A stretch of 64,000 bases of DNA from Wurfbainia villosa. Its lineage: Eukaryota > Streptophyta > Magnoliopsida > Zingiberales > Zingiberaceae. Positions 44,094 to 56,028 of this stretch are shown in pieces. The notes below the pieces were generated by a model. It was not told the origin of the DNA, made no database searches, and worked only from the letters and a program-made list of their open reading frames with translations. A program made the translations under genes and the position numbers. The stretch is from NCBI GenBank assembly GCA_025175895.1, contig CM045987.1, positions 39,210,113-39,274,112 on the forward strand, given 5' to 3'. Each line of letters opens with the position of its first letter. Position 1 is the first letter of the stretch.

Positions 44094-45913
44094 ATGGGGT
44101 CAGGTGTGCCAACTTTAAATGGATGGGGTTTAACCTAACCATGGTAAAGGTGGCACTTTAGGTTATTTTCAAGGTTATGGATACCTTGGAAATAGGTTTT
44201 AATTTAAATCCTAAAAGATTTTAGGATGTGTCAATATTATTTATGGAAGTTGATAAATTGATCAAATTGGCACAATTTAGGTCTTAGAGTCATGGTGTGC
44301 TATTTTGGGTTTTTGGCAGACTTGAAGGCTTAGTAGTAATATGAAAAAATAGACTAAATAATAACAAATGGCAACAAATATTAAAATTTAGGTATTATAT
44401 ACCTTTATATTTTATTTTCCATGCTTTGTTTGTCATATAACATGCCATGACATCATATTTATCTTTATCATATAAAATGTCATGAGTATGTTTAGGGTTA
44501 GTTTTTAATGTCATGTATATTTAGATCATATCATATGTCATGACATCATGATCATTGGCCATGTTTATTTATGTTATCATTTATGCCATGATAATTCATG
44601 CATTTAAAGTAATTAAAATTTATTTAAGGACTATGACATGACTTGAAGTCCCATGTATAAGGGAATCAAGTAGGGTTGTCTTAGAAAAATGCATGAAACC
44701 CTAGATTAGGATGAACAAAACCCACATCTCATAATCACATTGACTTGTGTGTTTTTTATACACCCTAGATACATGTGAGATGTTAGGATATGAGTTGAGT
44801 TCAAGGTGCATAGTTTTTACATCTTGATGAACCAAAACTCATCTTATATTATTGGTGGATCATTGGGAAAGCTTATATTCAAGCCATGTACATTAAGCCC
44901 AAAGAATATGATCCAATATAAGGTTTTGAAAATAATTTAAAATCATTTTGAAAAACCTTGGTGTAGTCTATCTTTTGATAGCAATCACCATTGATGAAGT
45001 TGATACAAAGTGAGCTAAAACATCGAAGTTTTTCTTTACTTTTGAACTCTGTGTCAATTTCATTATTTTATGGGTAAAATATTTTTCAAACATTTTTCAC
45101 CCATTGTGTTGCTTATAAGTAATGTATGTATGAATTTTCATGATTTTTTGATATATGTATAATTACTTATGTTTTTTCTAAATTCATTTCTGATAACTGA
45201 AAATTGGAATTTTGATTATCGATCGACACGATGTCAGATCGATGAGAAACGATCGTTGCTTGATAAAGTCGACTGCCAAGATGATTTTGGGCAAACGAGG
45301 CATGTTTAGCCTAATTTCAGCTATGTTAGGGTTTCCTAACCACTCCTAACCCTAGGATATGCTTTGGAAAGCATTAGAAAGGGTGAAAATCCATTGGATA
45401 TGGATTAGGAGAGTTGTTAGGGTGATGTATCAATTTTAAGGTGTGACAAAGTTCAATTTGGAACTTTGAACCTTATTTTTGATGGTTTAAAGTTCCTATT
45501 GGCTTAGGAATTTCCCAAGAACATTGTTGGTGCAATGGTCAAGGGGGAGCAAGCCTTTAGTGGAAGTTATCCATCATGGGATGATGGATGTGTTTTTCCT
45601 CATGAGAGGGAGAAATGGGGTTTTGAGATGCCTAATTTGGAAATTGGGAGTGTTTCTAGGAGTGCCTCTCTTGAGTAATATGAGACTTATCACTAGGAAG
45701 ATTGTAGGCATCCTAGACCAAGGGGGAGATTGTAAGATCTCATTGGATATGAGACATTGACCTATTTGGGTGAACCTTTTTGATGTTAGTCAAAAAGGGG
45801 GAGAATTTATGAGGAGAATGTATGGAATTACCAATTTGAGATAATTGGTAAGGGAATTTGAGTTAGAGGCCTAACTCAAGGGTGTTTTTGTCAAACATCA
45901 AAAAGTGTGAGAT
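44094..45913 (+). other. Element D: 3' non-coding region and PPT
   Basis: AT-rich, without pol or ORF3 motifs. It is collinear with the C segments 28740-28858 and then 24691-26250, so C has about 2.3 kb (ORF3 and its upstream block) that D lacks. It ends in a PPT-like tract (AAAAAGTGTGAGAT). Confidence 0.75.
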
Positions 45914-47405
45914 TGTTGGTGCAATCAGCCTAGGTCACGATTGACCAGATTCGAGTTTGACTCGAGTAGTATTTTGATGTTTGACATTGATGTCTGACAT
46001 GTGTTGGGGAGATTGGCGCAATCGACCCAGGTTAGTATTTGATGTTTGATGATGGTTTGACCATTGTCATGGAAAGTCCAACATGGGTTGGCAAAGGAAA
46101 GTCCAAGCATGAGTCTTGGCATTTAAAGTCCTATATGGGTTGGCAAGGGAAAGTCCAAGCATGGGTCTTGGCATGGAAAGTCCAACATGGGTTGGCAAGG
46201 GAAAGTTCAAGCTTGAGTCTTGGCATTTGGAAAGTCCAAGGGGAATATTGGTGGCATAAAGTCCAAGCGGGAGTCTTGGCAGCATAAGTCCAATGGTTGG
46301 CAGCGTAAAGTCCAAGCGTAGTCTTGGCAGCTAAGTTGAATGTGCCTTGGCGGTGTAGACACCGTTAGCATGACAATAGCCAATGGAAGCACCTGAAGGC
46401 TAGTGTATGGATGAACAAGTCATGGATGACTTGGAGGGATCTGATAGGCGCGAGGCTGACGGAGGTGGCTAGAAGGCTTAGGTCTAGGTTACGGGTGGTC
46501 TAGCAAGTATGGGGACATCATACTTGGGTTAAAACCTCATGTTTGAGGTGTATCAGTCGATTGACATTGATGGCAGTCGACTGGTGGGAGTCGACTAGGG
46601 TTCGACTGCTAGAAGATGGGCCAACCGATCAAGATCCCGGCATGAGCGATCGATGGCCTCATCACGATCGGCCAAGGGCGGCAATGATCGGGTGGTCAGG
46701 ATTTCGACCACAGAAGGTTCTCCAATCGAGTGATTGCATCGACCACTCAACTGATTGAGCCATCAGTCGACTTATGGGTATGATCAGTCGACTGATGGTC
46801 TATCCATTGGACTTATCCGACATGGTTCTTGCCGTTGTGAGACAATGACTACAGCAGTAGTTGACTGATGGTTCCAATCAGTCGACTGCTAGGCGGAATC
46901 TAACCCAGGGAGAATCTTTAAAGGGAGCTCGTGGTGGAGATTTCACCCAATGGTTCTTTGAGGAGTTTTGGGGTGAATTGCTGGTGTAATTCAGGGTCTC
47001 CAAGTGCAACTCAACCAACCAAAAAAGCAAGCTTCCAAAAGATCGATTGTAAAGTTTTCTTTGCATTTCTTTTGTTGTATTTACTTGTATTTGCTTATTG
47101 TATTTTGTATTACTGTTGTAATCATTTGTACGAGGTTTCTCCACCTCCGGATTATTCCGAGAAGGAGTATTTGTGATTAGTGGTGCGTGTTTGCATTGCT
47201 AGGGCTTTTAGAGCCTAATCCGTGGAGTAGGAACCATTCGATTCTGTACCACATTATATCGTTGTGTAATTGTGTGCTTGTCTTTTATTATTATTCTGCT
47301 GCGTACTAACCGAATTGTAGCAAGCACACGATCGCGATCAAATTCCATCATCCTATGACAAACGTGCTATTCACCCCCCCTTTAGCGATCATGAAGGTTC
47401 CTACA
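45914..47405 (+). repeat. 3' LTR of D
   Basis: TGTTGGTGCAATC...TTCCTACA. TATA-like box at 46916-46923. The 46600-46720 stretch has GATCGATGG-type motifs where the 5' LTR has CAGTAGTCGACTG and related palindromes. Confidence 0.9.
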
Positions 47406-47410
47406 TATAG

Positions 47411-47931
47411 CAGTCGACTTGTGTCGGGTAAACCTCAAACAAAACACTTGTTTGAGCATCCGACGGTCGGGTAAACCTCAAATCTAAGTTTGAGCATTCG
47501 ACACTTGACTTAGCCATTCGACCATGTTCACCTATGAGCTACCAATACAATCGCTCAATCTCTCATCTCCCTTGGAATCACTCACCGAAGCTCTCTTCGT
47601 CTAGCCACGCCCCTCGGATGCACCAAGCGCACGACTTCCACAATGTCATCCTTCGCGTCTCGCCCTGAAGTCTTCTTCCTTTGGCTTCACTCCAATGCTC
47701 CTCATCCGGCGGTCCTTCGGATGCACCAAGCGCATAGCTTCTGCAATGCCATCCTTCACCGACTCAAGGACCCGAGGCATGAGATGGTGAACCCACCAAT
47801 GCTATCTCATGTGTGATTTACTAAGTCCTGCATAACTTAAACACACATATCAAATCAATTTAAACAACCTAACTTAAATCCTTTGCCACACACATCAAAA
47901 CCACATCATACATGGGTTGATTGCCCTAACA
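47411..47931 (-). repeat. Left LTR of E, segment 3
   Basis: Continues the E LTR after D and ends GCCCTAACA. It matches 51498-52021. Confidence 0.85.
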
Positions 47932-49013
47932 ATCTCTCCCTTTTTGATGTGTGTCAATCCGTTTAAGTTAGGTAAAACATCATAAAAATATATAAGGAAG
48001 ATAATCATGTAAATCAAACACTCCCCCCTTAATACATACAACTCCCCCTTAACACTTGCTAATTCTCCCCCAAGCATGATTAACTTAAACTCAACATTTC
48101 TCCCCCTTTGACACCATCAAAAACATCTAACATATGTTATACAATATGACATCAAAGTCTAAAGGAAGAAAAATACCAAAAACTGCTTGAAAATCCAGAA
48201 ATCAGGCTGCTGTGCTCGTGCACAGTTCTATCAGTCGACTGGTTCAGATAACCAGTCGACTGGTACCTGTAAATCAGTCTTTTATGATTTCCGAACCCAA
48301 GTTCAGAAATGCACTAAAAATTCCAAAAAATTCAAAAAATCATGAAATTTGGGGAACACAATTCTTATGAGTCCCTTTATCAATGAAAAATGTCTTTTCA
48401 AGAAAATTCAATCTATTTTCGAAAATTAGGCAAAAATGAAAAAGTTGTAAAATGTCTAAATTTTGTATCAACTTCAAGACCTAGTTTTGCCTTGAGTTGT
48501 TTTAAAACATAAATTCACTGTTTGCAAAATATAAAATGGTTTGAAATCATTTAAAATATCCAACTATGATCTATGGGGAATATGTTTATTGATTAAACAT
48601 TTGCTTTCCCCATAGTTGGTCTATGATTGCTATGTTATGATACTTTGAATGACCCATCTAAATGCCATAAGAATTAGTGAATCAATTGTATCATTCTAAC
48701 ATCTCACCCATTGTTATGTTTTCAATCGAGTTAGCCTTATGGTGAATGTGAGATGTAACGAAAGATAATTATACTTAACCAAAATTTCATGCAATTCTAC
48801 CCAAGGTTAAGTATTATCAAAAACACCCATCATGATCATAAAACAAGTATATCATATAACTACACATCATGATCATGCATCAAGTATAAAATCAAGTATC
48901 ACAAATCATGATTTAAACATTCTTTACCCAAATCATCCACCATGCTCATAATAAGTCAACCACATAATATGATATGAAAAATATTTAAGTATGGTTGACT
49001 ATCCTAGGTTTCT
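47932..49013 (-). other. Element E: PPT and 3' non-coding region
   Basis: It starts with the PPT complement (minus AAAAAGGGAGAGAT). It is AT-rich with further CCCCC runs at 48020-48110 and two CAGTCGACTG palindromes at 48233-48266. No gene is seen. Confidence 0.75.
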
Positions 49014-50668
49014 CTAACCCTTGAGGATTGACTTGGGAACCCAATATAGATTCTTTTCAATAGGGTTCACCAAATACTCCTTTGGGATCCATTTCCTAGC
49101 TACCATTTGTTATTTTGGATTGTCTCCTAGCAATTAAACAATGGTAAGCCTTCTCATTCTTTGATCCCTTATATCTTAGGCCTTTCTTGTTGAAGCTTGC
49201 CCTTTGGCTCCCAATGATCATATTTAGGGTGTTGGAGCCAATTGTGAATTTATCTAGGGCCTTAGTTAAATAATCTACCTTTTCCCTTAAGGCCTTGTTT
49301 TCTTCAATACATGCATCATTAATATTAGAAGAAATACAATCATCATGTGAACATCCTTTTTCAAGTTTTTCTTCAAATTTCGTAATATCATCAAGCATGC
49401 ATTTATTTTTCTTCTTACTCCTAAATAAATCTCTAGTAAGACTTGAAATCATGGAAACAATTTCTTTAGTAGGGAGATTTCTTACCATACTTACCATATC
49501 TTCTTCTTCCGATTCCGATGAAGATGATGATGCTCCCCCTACGGTTGAGCTCTCCTCCTCACTTGTGCTTGCTTCTTCTCTTTCGGAGAGGTGGAGTCCA
49601 AGTCATCTATCCCCATTAGTGCGAGACTTGTGAATCCTTCTTCCTCCGATGATAATGGATCGTCCCATGTGGCCTCTAAGTTTTGCATTTTGCCCTTTCC
49701 TTTATCTTTCGATTTCTTCTCTTCCTTCTTCTTCCCTTCCTTCTTTTTTTCACTCTTCTTCCTTTCATCCTTGCTATTGTTCAAGAGAGGGCATTCATCC
49801 CTCATATGTCCCACTCCTTGGCAATTGTAGCATATCACCCTCCTAGTTCTTCTTCTCCTTTCATGAGACTTGTTAAATTTAAAATTCTTTAAAGCACATC
49901 TCACCTTCCTTACCATATAAGCTTCTTCATTGCTATTCATGGAGGAGGAAGATTCTTCATCGTATGAAGAGGGTGGAGTCTCCTTCTTCTTCTTTCCTTT
50001 GTCGGCCAATAATGCTACTCCCCTTGATTGCTTGATTGGATCTTCAACTATTCCTTCAAGCCTAGTTTCATGCAATTCCATGGTAGAGAAAAATTCTTCT
50101 AGAGTACTTACCTCTAGATTCTTTGAGATGTAGAATGAGACCACCATGGAACTACATTTGGATGATCTAGGGAATGCATCTATTGCCTTCATGATCATGT
50201 CCCGGTTGGAGAGCTTTTCTCCTACACTTGATAGGCCATTAATTATTTCTTTAAAACGAGAATGCAAAGATAATACCTTATCCCCTTTGTCAAGCTTGAT
50301 GTTGTTTAATTGAGAGCGGAGGAGGTCCCTTCTTGTTAACTTGGCTTCGAAGGTGCCTTCATGAAGCTCTACCAATTTTTCCCACATCTCCTTGGTGCTT
50401 GCACATTCTCCTATTTGGTTAATCTCTTGTTGAGGGAGCACGTTTAGATATGGTGCTTGGCTTTTGAATTTGTAAGGTGCTCCTCTCTTTGCTTCTTAGT
50501 CCACCTTGATTATTCTATTAGCCTTCCTTCTTCATCCCTAGGTATCTCAAAACTGTTTTACATGATAAGCATAATTTCAAAATCAGTCTCGAAAAATACC
50601 TACATTTACTTTTTCCACCAAGCGAAGTCCCCTTCGAATTTAGGCGGATGAATGTTCGAGCCGGTCAT
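49014..50668 (-). pseudogene. gag of element E
   Basis: The start is the ATG at 50668 (MTGSNIHPPKFEGDFAWW), homologous to the F gag. The first 75 codons have several stops. A 1-base shift near 50440 then opens the UBN2 capsid region (MWEKLVELHEGTFEAKL, LSNRDMIMKAIDAFP). One CCHC knuckle is present (CYNCQGVGHMRDEC). A Lys-rich tract and a further frameshift near 49540 precede the coiled-coil part. It ends KEYLVNPIEKNLYWVPKS before the TAG at 49014. It is clearly more decayed than F, consistent with E being older. Confidence 0.85.
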
Positions 50669-50717
50669 TTTTGTTATCGTTCTTGTTGCGGCGGTGAGTC
50701 CGGTGACAAGCAACCTT

Positions 50718-50729
50718 GCTCTGATACCA
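50718..50729 (-). other. PBS of element E
   Basis: Minus strand TGGTATCAGAGC, two bases from the right LTR. Confidence 0.9.
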
Positions 50730-50731
50730 CT

Positions 50732-52021
50732 TGTTGGAAGATTGTGGCCTGGCTAGAAGGGGGATGAATAGCCCCGATGTCGTAGATGGAAATTGCTCGC
50801 GTCTTAATTGTCTACAAAGGTAATTAGCGCAGCAGAAATGCTAAAAAAATAATTAAGACAAACACACAGAGAAAAGAGATGCAAATGCTAACGCCAAGAT
50901 GTAACATGGTTCAAGGCCCTTGCCGCTAGTCCACGGACGATTAGTATGGCGAATCACTCACTCAACAATCCACTAGTCTCTCCTTTAGCCCAAGCTAGGT
51001 AGAGGTAACCTCTTTACAAGAATCTCTCCCTTCTCACAAATAATATGAATGAAAATAGAGAATAAAGAAGTAAAAGACTTGGAAGGCATGGGAGCACTTA
51101 GAGCATGAATAGGAGTGGAAGCATTAGCCTCCTAAAGCCACGCAAGCCCTCTTTTTATAGAGAAGAGAGCTTTCTTCCTGTTGGGCATGCATCACGTGCA
51201 TGTCACCGATGATTGTCGCTGCTCCAACGATCACGACCATGTCGTCATGACCATTATAGTCCAACAGAGCTTGGCAATCGTCAGATATTAGCGATCGATC
51301 GATGCTTGTGTAGCCAATCCACTCCGGCTACAAAGGTTATATGCCGCGTGACTATCTTCGATGATTGTCATTCCTTGGCAAATAATCGATGGTGCGATAG
51401 TCGATCGCCATCCCTTGGGCAAATGATCGATGGACCAGAAACCCTCAGTCGAACACTAGTCGAGTGCCATCGACTCATAGCAATCGACTACTATCTATAA
51501 CAGTCGACTAGTATCGATTAAACCTCAAACAAAATACTTGTTTGAGCATCGGACGATCTGGTAAATCTCAAACCTAAGTTTGAGCATCCGACACTTGACT
51601 TTGCCATTCGGCCAAGTTCACCTATGAGCTACCGTTACAATCGCTCAATCTCTCATCTCCCTTGGAGTCCCTCACCGAAGCTCACTTCGTCCGACCACGC
51701 CCCTCAGATGCACCAAGTGCACGACCTCCGCAATGCCATCCTTCGTGTCTCATTCTGAAGTCTGCTTCCTTTGGCTTCACTCCAATACTCTTCGTCTGGC
51801 AGTCCCTCGGATGCACAAAGTGCATGGCTTCCGCAATGCCATCCTTCACCGACTCAAGGACCCGAGGGATGAGATGGTGAACCCACCAATGCTATCTCAT
51901 GTGTGATTTACTAAGTCCTACATAACTTAAACATACATATCAAATCAACATAAACAACCTAACTTAAACCCTTTGCCACACACATCAAAACAACATCATA
52001 CATGGGTTGATTGCCCTAACA
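50732..52021 (-). repeat. Right (5') LTR of E
   Basis: TGTTGGAAG...CCTAACA followed by TSD AAAGA (52022-52026). TATA box CTATAAAA on the minus strand at 51153-51160. The block 51190-51430 carries GATCGATCG-type motifs at positions where the left LTR has AGTCGACTG palindromes. Confidence 0.9.
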
Positions 52022-52026
52022 AAAGA

Positions 52027-52271
52027 TTCAACATTGAACTTTCACCTCCCTTAAAATTTGATACACACCTTAAACAATTCTCCTAATCCATATCCAATGG
52101 ATTTTCACCCTTCCAATGCTATCCAAAGCATATCCTAGGGTTATGAGTAATTAGGGAACCTAGACATAGCTGAACATGGGCCTAACAAACCTTGTTTACC
52201 CGAAATTAGCATTTGCAGTCGACTCTTACAAATACCAGTCGACTGCCCTTGATGCTAGTCGACTGCCATCT
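52027..52271 (-). other. Element G: 3' internal region (right part)
   Basis: Continuation of 2701-3144 after E. It is similar to 25155-25400 of element C, including 'ttcaacattgaactttc' and CAGTCGACT motifs. No coding frame is seen. Confidence 0.7.
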
Positions 52272-52555
52272 TGATCATCGGAGCACTTTGAGAGGCTTTT
52301 GAGATGATACAAAGAGGTGAATTGCTCCTCCTTTTATAGCCATTTGAACCCTATCTCGTTGAGATCTAGATTTGGGTCAAACTTCCAAATCACCCCTTCT
52401 TTGGTGGATCTTATCTTGACTCTCCTCAAAGTGATTAGCTTGACCAGCAGTCAATTGATGCCATACAACAGTCGACTGATGGTAGGTTCAGTCGACTTCT
52501 ATTTACCTCAAGTCGACTACCATCTTGATCACCCATTTTCAATACAAGGTTAGCA
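52272..52555 (-). promoter_or_regulatory. Orphan promoter-like fragment
   Basis: The minus strand has a canonical TATA box (GGCTATAAAAGG, 52330-52341). It is preceded in transcription order by four CAGTCGACTG-like motifs at 52445-52520. Similarity to C ends at about 52271 and the PBS-side DNA of I begins near 52556, so this is either part of an unrecognised LTR or an internal promoter of G. No gene follows. Confidence 0.4.
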
Positions 52556-52639
52556 CAGAAGTTGTTAATTAATGGTAAATCCGATGATCCCTTACCGTCC
52601 ATCCTTGACCTAGACCTTCCTGAAAGGTTTTGACGGGAA

Positions 52640-52651
52640 GCTCTGATACCA
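52640..52651 (-). other. PBS beside LTR I
   Basis: The minus strand reads TGGTATCAGAGC. It lies on the left of the LTR, although the 3' end of pol lies on the right, so this LTR has internal DNA on both sides. Confidence 0.8.
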
Positions 52652-52652
52652 A

Positions 52653-54588
52653 TAGAAGGGATTTCCCTTGTCGAGTTCGTGAGAGGAAACTTCGCTTCCC
52701 CTTCACCTCGGTTGCTTAACCATGGTGATCCCTTCGATGTCCCCGAATTAAAAATGTAATCCTAGACAAAAGGGATTCCCAAGACAACCAAGTCATCGTC
52801 GTGCTATTCGTTTAGAGAGGTCACTTGAACAAACTAGTTGTTCAAGCGACCATCCTCTATTCTACGAGTAGCCGCGGAATAGACGATGTCCGGATCGCCA
52901 GTTTTTGTGTTTATACTCGGGATCTCAGTATTATTTAGCCTATTTACAGAAATATAACATTCTTATATTTTGAAAAACAAACACAAGCAATGAATAAAAT
53001 AGATAGAAGAATAGTTATACCTCTTGGTCTTTTAATGTATGACCCTCCTCCTTTTGGACGTCGTGTGGGCAACGATTCACCAAAAGTCAAAGCTCCTAGA
53101 TCGCAAAACTTCCTTCCTTGCTTTTCCCAAGCAAGAGGAAGAAGAGAAACAATGTTTTTCTCCCTCAAAAACTCAACCAACAAAGAACTATAGAAGTTCT
53201 TGCCGCCGGCCAACTAGAAGGAGAAGAAGATGATGGAAAACTACCAAGACACCAAGGGAAACCCTATATCTTGTTTCCACCACCTAAGGAGAAGAGAGGG
53301 GAGTGTTTTGGGTGCCGGCCAAGGGCTGGGAAGGGCTGGAATAGCTGCTGGACGTTGGCCACAAGGCAAGGAAGAAGAAGGAAAACTTGCCTTATTTAGT
53401 GCCACCCTTGCTTCCAAACCCTAACCCTAATTCCAATCCTATCTCAACTAGGATTGCCCTATTCTTGCCGCCCAAGCCTTGCTCCCTCTCTATCATCATC
53501 TTCACGCCAACCCCATGCCACCTTTTATAGAGTTTGGGGATAAGCCATGAATTAATCTCCTCCATTGGTTCTAGGGATTTAATCTCAACCGTCGGATCTA
53601 GAGATTTAATCTCAACCGTCGGATCTTAGAGATTTAATCTCTACCAATGGATCTTAGTGTTTTGTTTCTATCCATTGGATCTAAGCATCTTGAGGTGTTA
53701 ATGGGCTACATTAGGGACCATGAGGAGGAGTTGGGTCTTGGCCACCCATGGATCAAGCCCACATAAAGTCCGATCTACTAATGATGATCCAATCCACTAA
53801 AGGTCCATCATTGATCTACCTCACCAACCCCCATATGATAATATGGGCTCCATATATTATTTGTACATTTTCTCCCCGTGTTTAAGATCTCGAATGTCCG
53901 TCGATTAATTAATTTACTAACCATTAATTAATCAACATCTAACTCCTTGAGTAGTACCACTCAACCTTTTCATCATGCCGGACCAAGTCCACCTGCAGGG
54001 TTTACATGATGAACCTTATGAGCTCCTCAAGGGGACATCATCATCCTAATATATAGGACACGGTTTCCTCCTATAATCAACGGCACACCATATAAATAAT
54101 ATCATCTCCCAACTTACCGAGTCTATCGATTTAATCTATAAATCTCGCCCATTGGTAAATCAAAGAGATGATTACCAAGTATATGTGTCCGTTATTATAT
54201 CGGGATTAAGAGCATGTACTAAATAATATCTGAGGTCCGATTCGATTATGTAGTCAGCAATAAATCGAATCACCTCTGTGTCGGTCCTGCTCAATACACA
54301 CAAAGTTCACTAGTGTGATTCTATGGTCAAGACAAACCAATACCAAATCACACTACAACCATTCCGATGGTTTATCCAAAGTCATCTCGGTTGTGAGCCT
54401 TTACTTATACTTTACAAGGAGCCGATAACAAGATCTCCCGTGTGACACCATACACCATGTTATCTACAATGTAACGTATTAGACAATATTGCATAACCAT
54501 AAAAATATGCAAACAATGATCATGTGATTCTTATTTCAAAATAAAGATGTTCATACAAAAGATAGACTTTTCAGTATACATCCCTACA
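52653..54588 (-). repeat. LTR of element I (about 1.9 kb)
   Basis: Bounded on the left by a PBS and on the right by a polypurine tract (minus GTATAAGTGGGAGAT, 54589-54603). Ends are TAGAAGGGA and CCCTACA, so one tip is mutated. Repeated 'tctcaaccgtcggatct' motifs lie at 53580-53660. Short frames in this LTR are not taken as genes. Confidence 0.7.
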
Positions 54589-54603
54589 ATCTCCCACTTA
54601 TAC
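54589..54603 (-). other. PPT of element I
   Basis: Minus strand GTATAAGTGGGAGAT immediately before the LTR, the usual copia primer tract. Confidence 0.75.
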
Positions 54604-54621
54604 TAAAAGACTATGTTGTTC

Positions 54622-55990
54622 TCAAAGTGTCATACATCTGATCCCCATTCCCTCCACATGTCTATCAAAAGCTCTCGCCGGAAGGGCCTTAGTGAAAGGA
54701 TCTGCCAGGTTATCCTCCGATGCAATCTTGGCCACAGCAACTTCTCCTCTCTTTACGATTTCTCGTATTAGGTGGTACTTGCGCTCTATGTGTTTACTAA
54801 CCTTATGGGCTCGTGGTTCCTTCGAGTTTGCAACTGCACCACTATTATCACAATAAATTGTGATAGTTCTGGGCAAACTAGGAATCACATCCAAGTCCAT
54901 CAGGAAGTTCCTGAACCATACAGCTTCTTTGGCTGCCTCAGAGGCCGCCACATACTCAACTTCCATGGTGGAGTCCGCCACGCACTTTTTCTTGACACTC
55001 CTCCATACAATGGCTCCACCTCCCAAAGTAAACACAAAACCTGAGGTAGACTTACTGTTATCCCTATCTGATTGGAAATCGCAATCCATGCAACTCACAG
55101 GGAGTAATTGGTCTGCCCGGTAAACTAGCATATAATCCCTAGTCCTTCTCAGGCACTACAATATATGCTTTTACCGTTCAATGTCCCCGCTCGATTACTC
55201 GATATTCACGACCATGCCCACTGCAGCGTATATCTAGTCTCATACAGAGCATCGCATACATGAGGCTTCCTACTGCCGAAGCATAAGGAACCGCCTTCAT
55301 CTCCTCTATCTTCTTTGATGTTGGGACACATCTCTTTAGATAAAGGTACTCCATGTCAAAAGGTAGAAAACCTTTCTTGGAGTTTTGCATGCTAAAAACG
55401 ATTAAGATTGTGTCTATGTATGAAGCTTGGGATTAACACACTAACCTTGATCCCAAGGATGTGTCCCACTTCTCCCAAGTCCTTCAAAACTGTTTGGACA
55501 ACTATACCCTTACGTCTGATAACACTCTGATATTGTTGCCAACTACCAAAATGTCATCTACGTATAGCACAAGAAATACCACTACGTTTCCGTCACATCT
55601 CTTGTATACACAAGACTCATCTGGACTTTGAATAAATCCATAAGTCTGGATTTACCTTATCAAAGCGGATGTTCCAGGACCTCAAAGCTTGCTTCAGTCC
55701 ATAAACGGACCGATTAAGCTTACATACAATACGCTCTTTGCCTTTAGCAATGAATCCCTCTGGTTGCTTCATATAGATGTTTTCCTCAAGACTTCCATTA
55801 AGGAAAGCTGTCTTGACATCCACCTACTGCACCTCATAATCCATATGGGCTGCTATGCAAAAGAGCTCCCAGTCCTGACTTGAATCCATAGATTCAATCT
55901 CAGTATTCATTGCACTTTGCCAAGATGTTGTATCTATATCTTGGATTGCCTCGTCGTATGTCTAGGGATGAGGTTCATGTTTGCCAGGGA
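54622..55990 (-). pseudogene. Copia pol remnant (RT and RNase H) of element I, Angela/TNT1-like
   Basis: The minus strand from about 55990 holds the pre-RT stretch (YDEAIQDIDTTSWQSAMN). An internal deletion then joins it to MDVKTAFLNGSLEENIYM and NRSVYGLKQALRSW of the RT. The YVDD region is unreadable (stops and shifts at 55400-55610). A KGLG-like linker and an almost complete RNase H domain (54622-55131) follow: DSTMEVEYVAASEAAKEAVW with catalytic acidic residues, YCDNSGAVA, KHIERKYHLIREIV and NLADPFTKALP, ending MGIRCMTL. The RNase H motifs and long LTR favour the Angela branch. The rest of pol and gag are cut off by H at 56028. It is inactive. Confidence 0.85.
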
Positions 55991-56028
55991 CTAAATCAGA
56001 AGATTCACCCAAGAACATGAATCAAAAA

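Larger units (their letters stand above)
40929..47405 (+). mobile_element. Element D: gag-only copia element on the plus strand
   Basis: The LTRs are at 40929-42370 and 45914-47405, with TSD TATAG at 40924-40928 and 47406-47410. The PBS is at 42373-42384 and the PPT at about 45898-45913. The internal domain is 3.5 kb and holds only a gag with several stops and about 1.8 kb of non-coding DNA. It is related to C by gag and by the 3' region but lacks ORF3. Confidence 0.9.
3150..52021 (-). mobile_element. Element E: gag-only copia retrotransposon (TR-GAG-like), split by nested insertions
   Basis: Left LTR pieces lie at 3150-3731, 40805-40928 and 47411-47931, the internal domain at 47932-50731, and the right LTR at 50732-52021. 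The TSD is AAAGA on both sides. The element is on the minus strand, with the PBS at 50718-50729 and the PPT complement starting at 47932. Its 2.8-kb internal domain holds one decayed gag and no protease, integrase, RT or RNase H, so it would depend on other elements for movement. Its left LTR hosts X and D. Reassembled length is about 5.3 kb. Confidence 0.85.

Noticed and set aside
52944..53424. Several 60-93 residue frames inside LTR I
   Set aside because: Overlapping frames on both strands within an LTR, with no recognisable domain.
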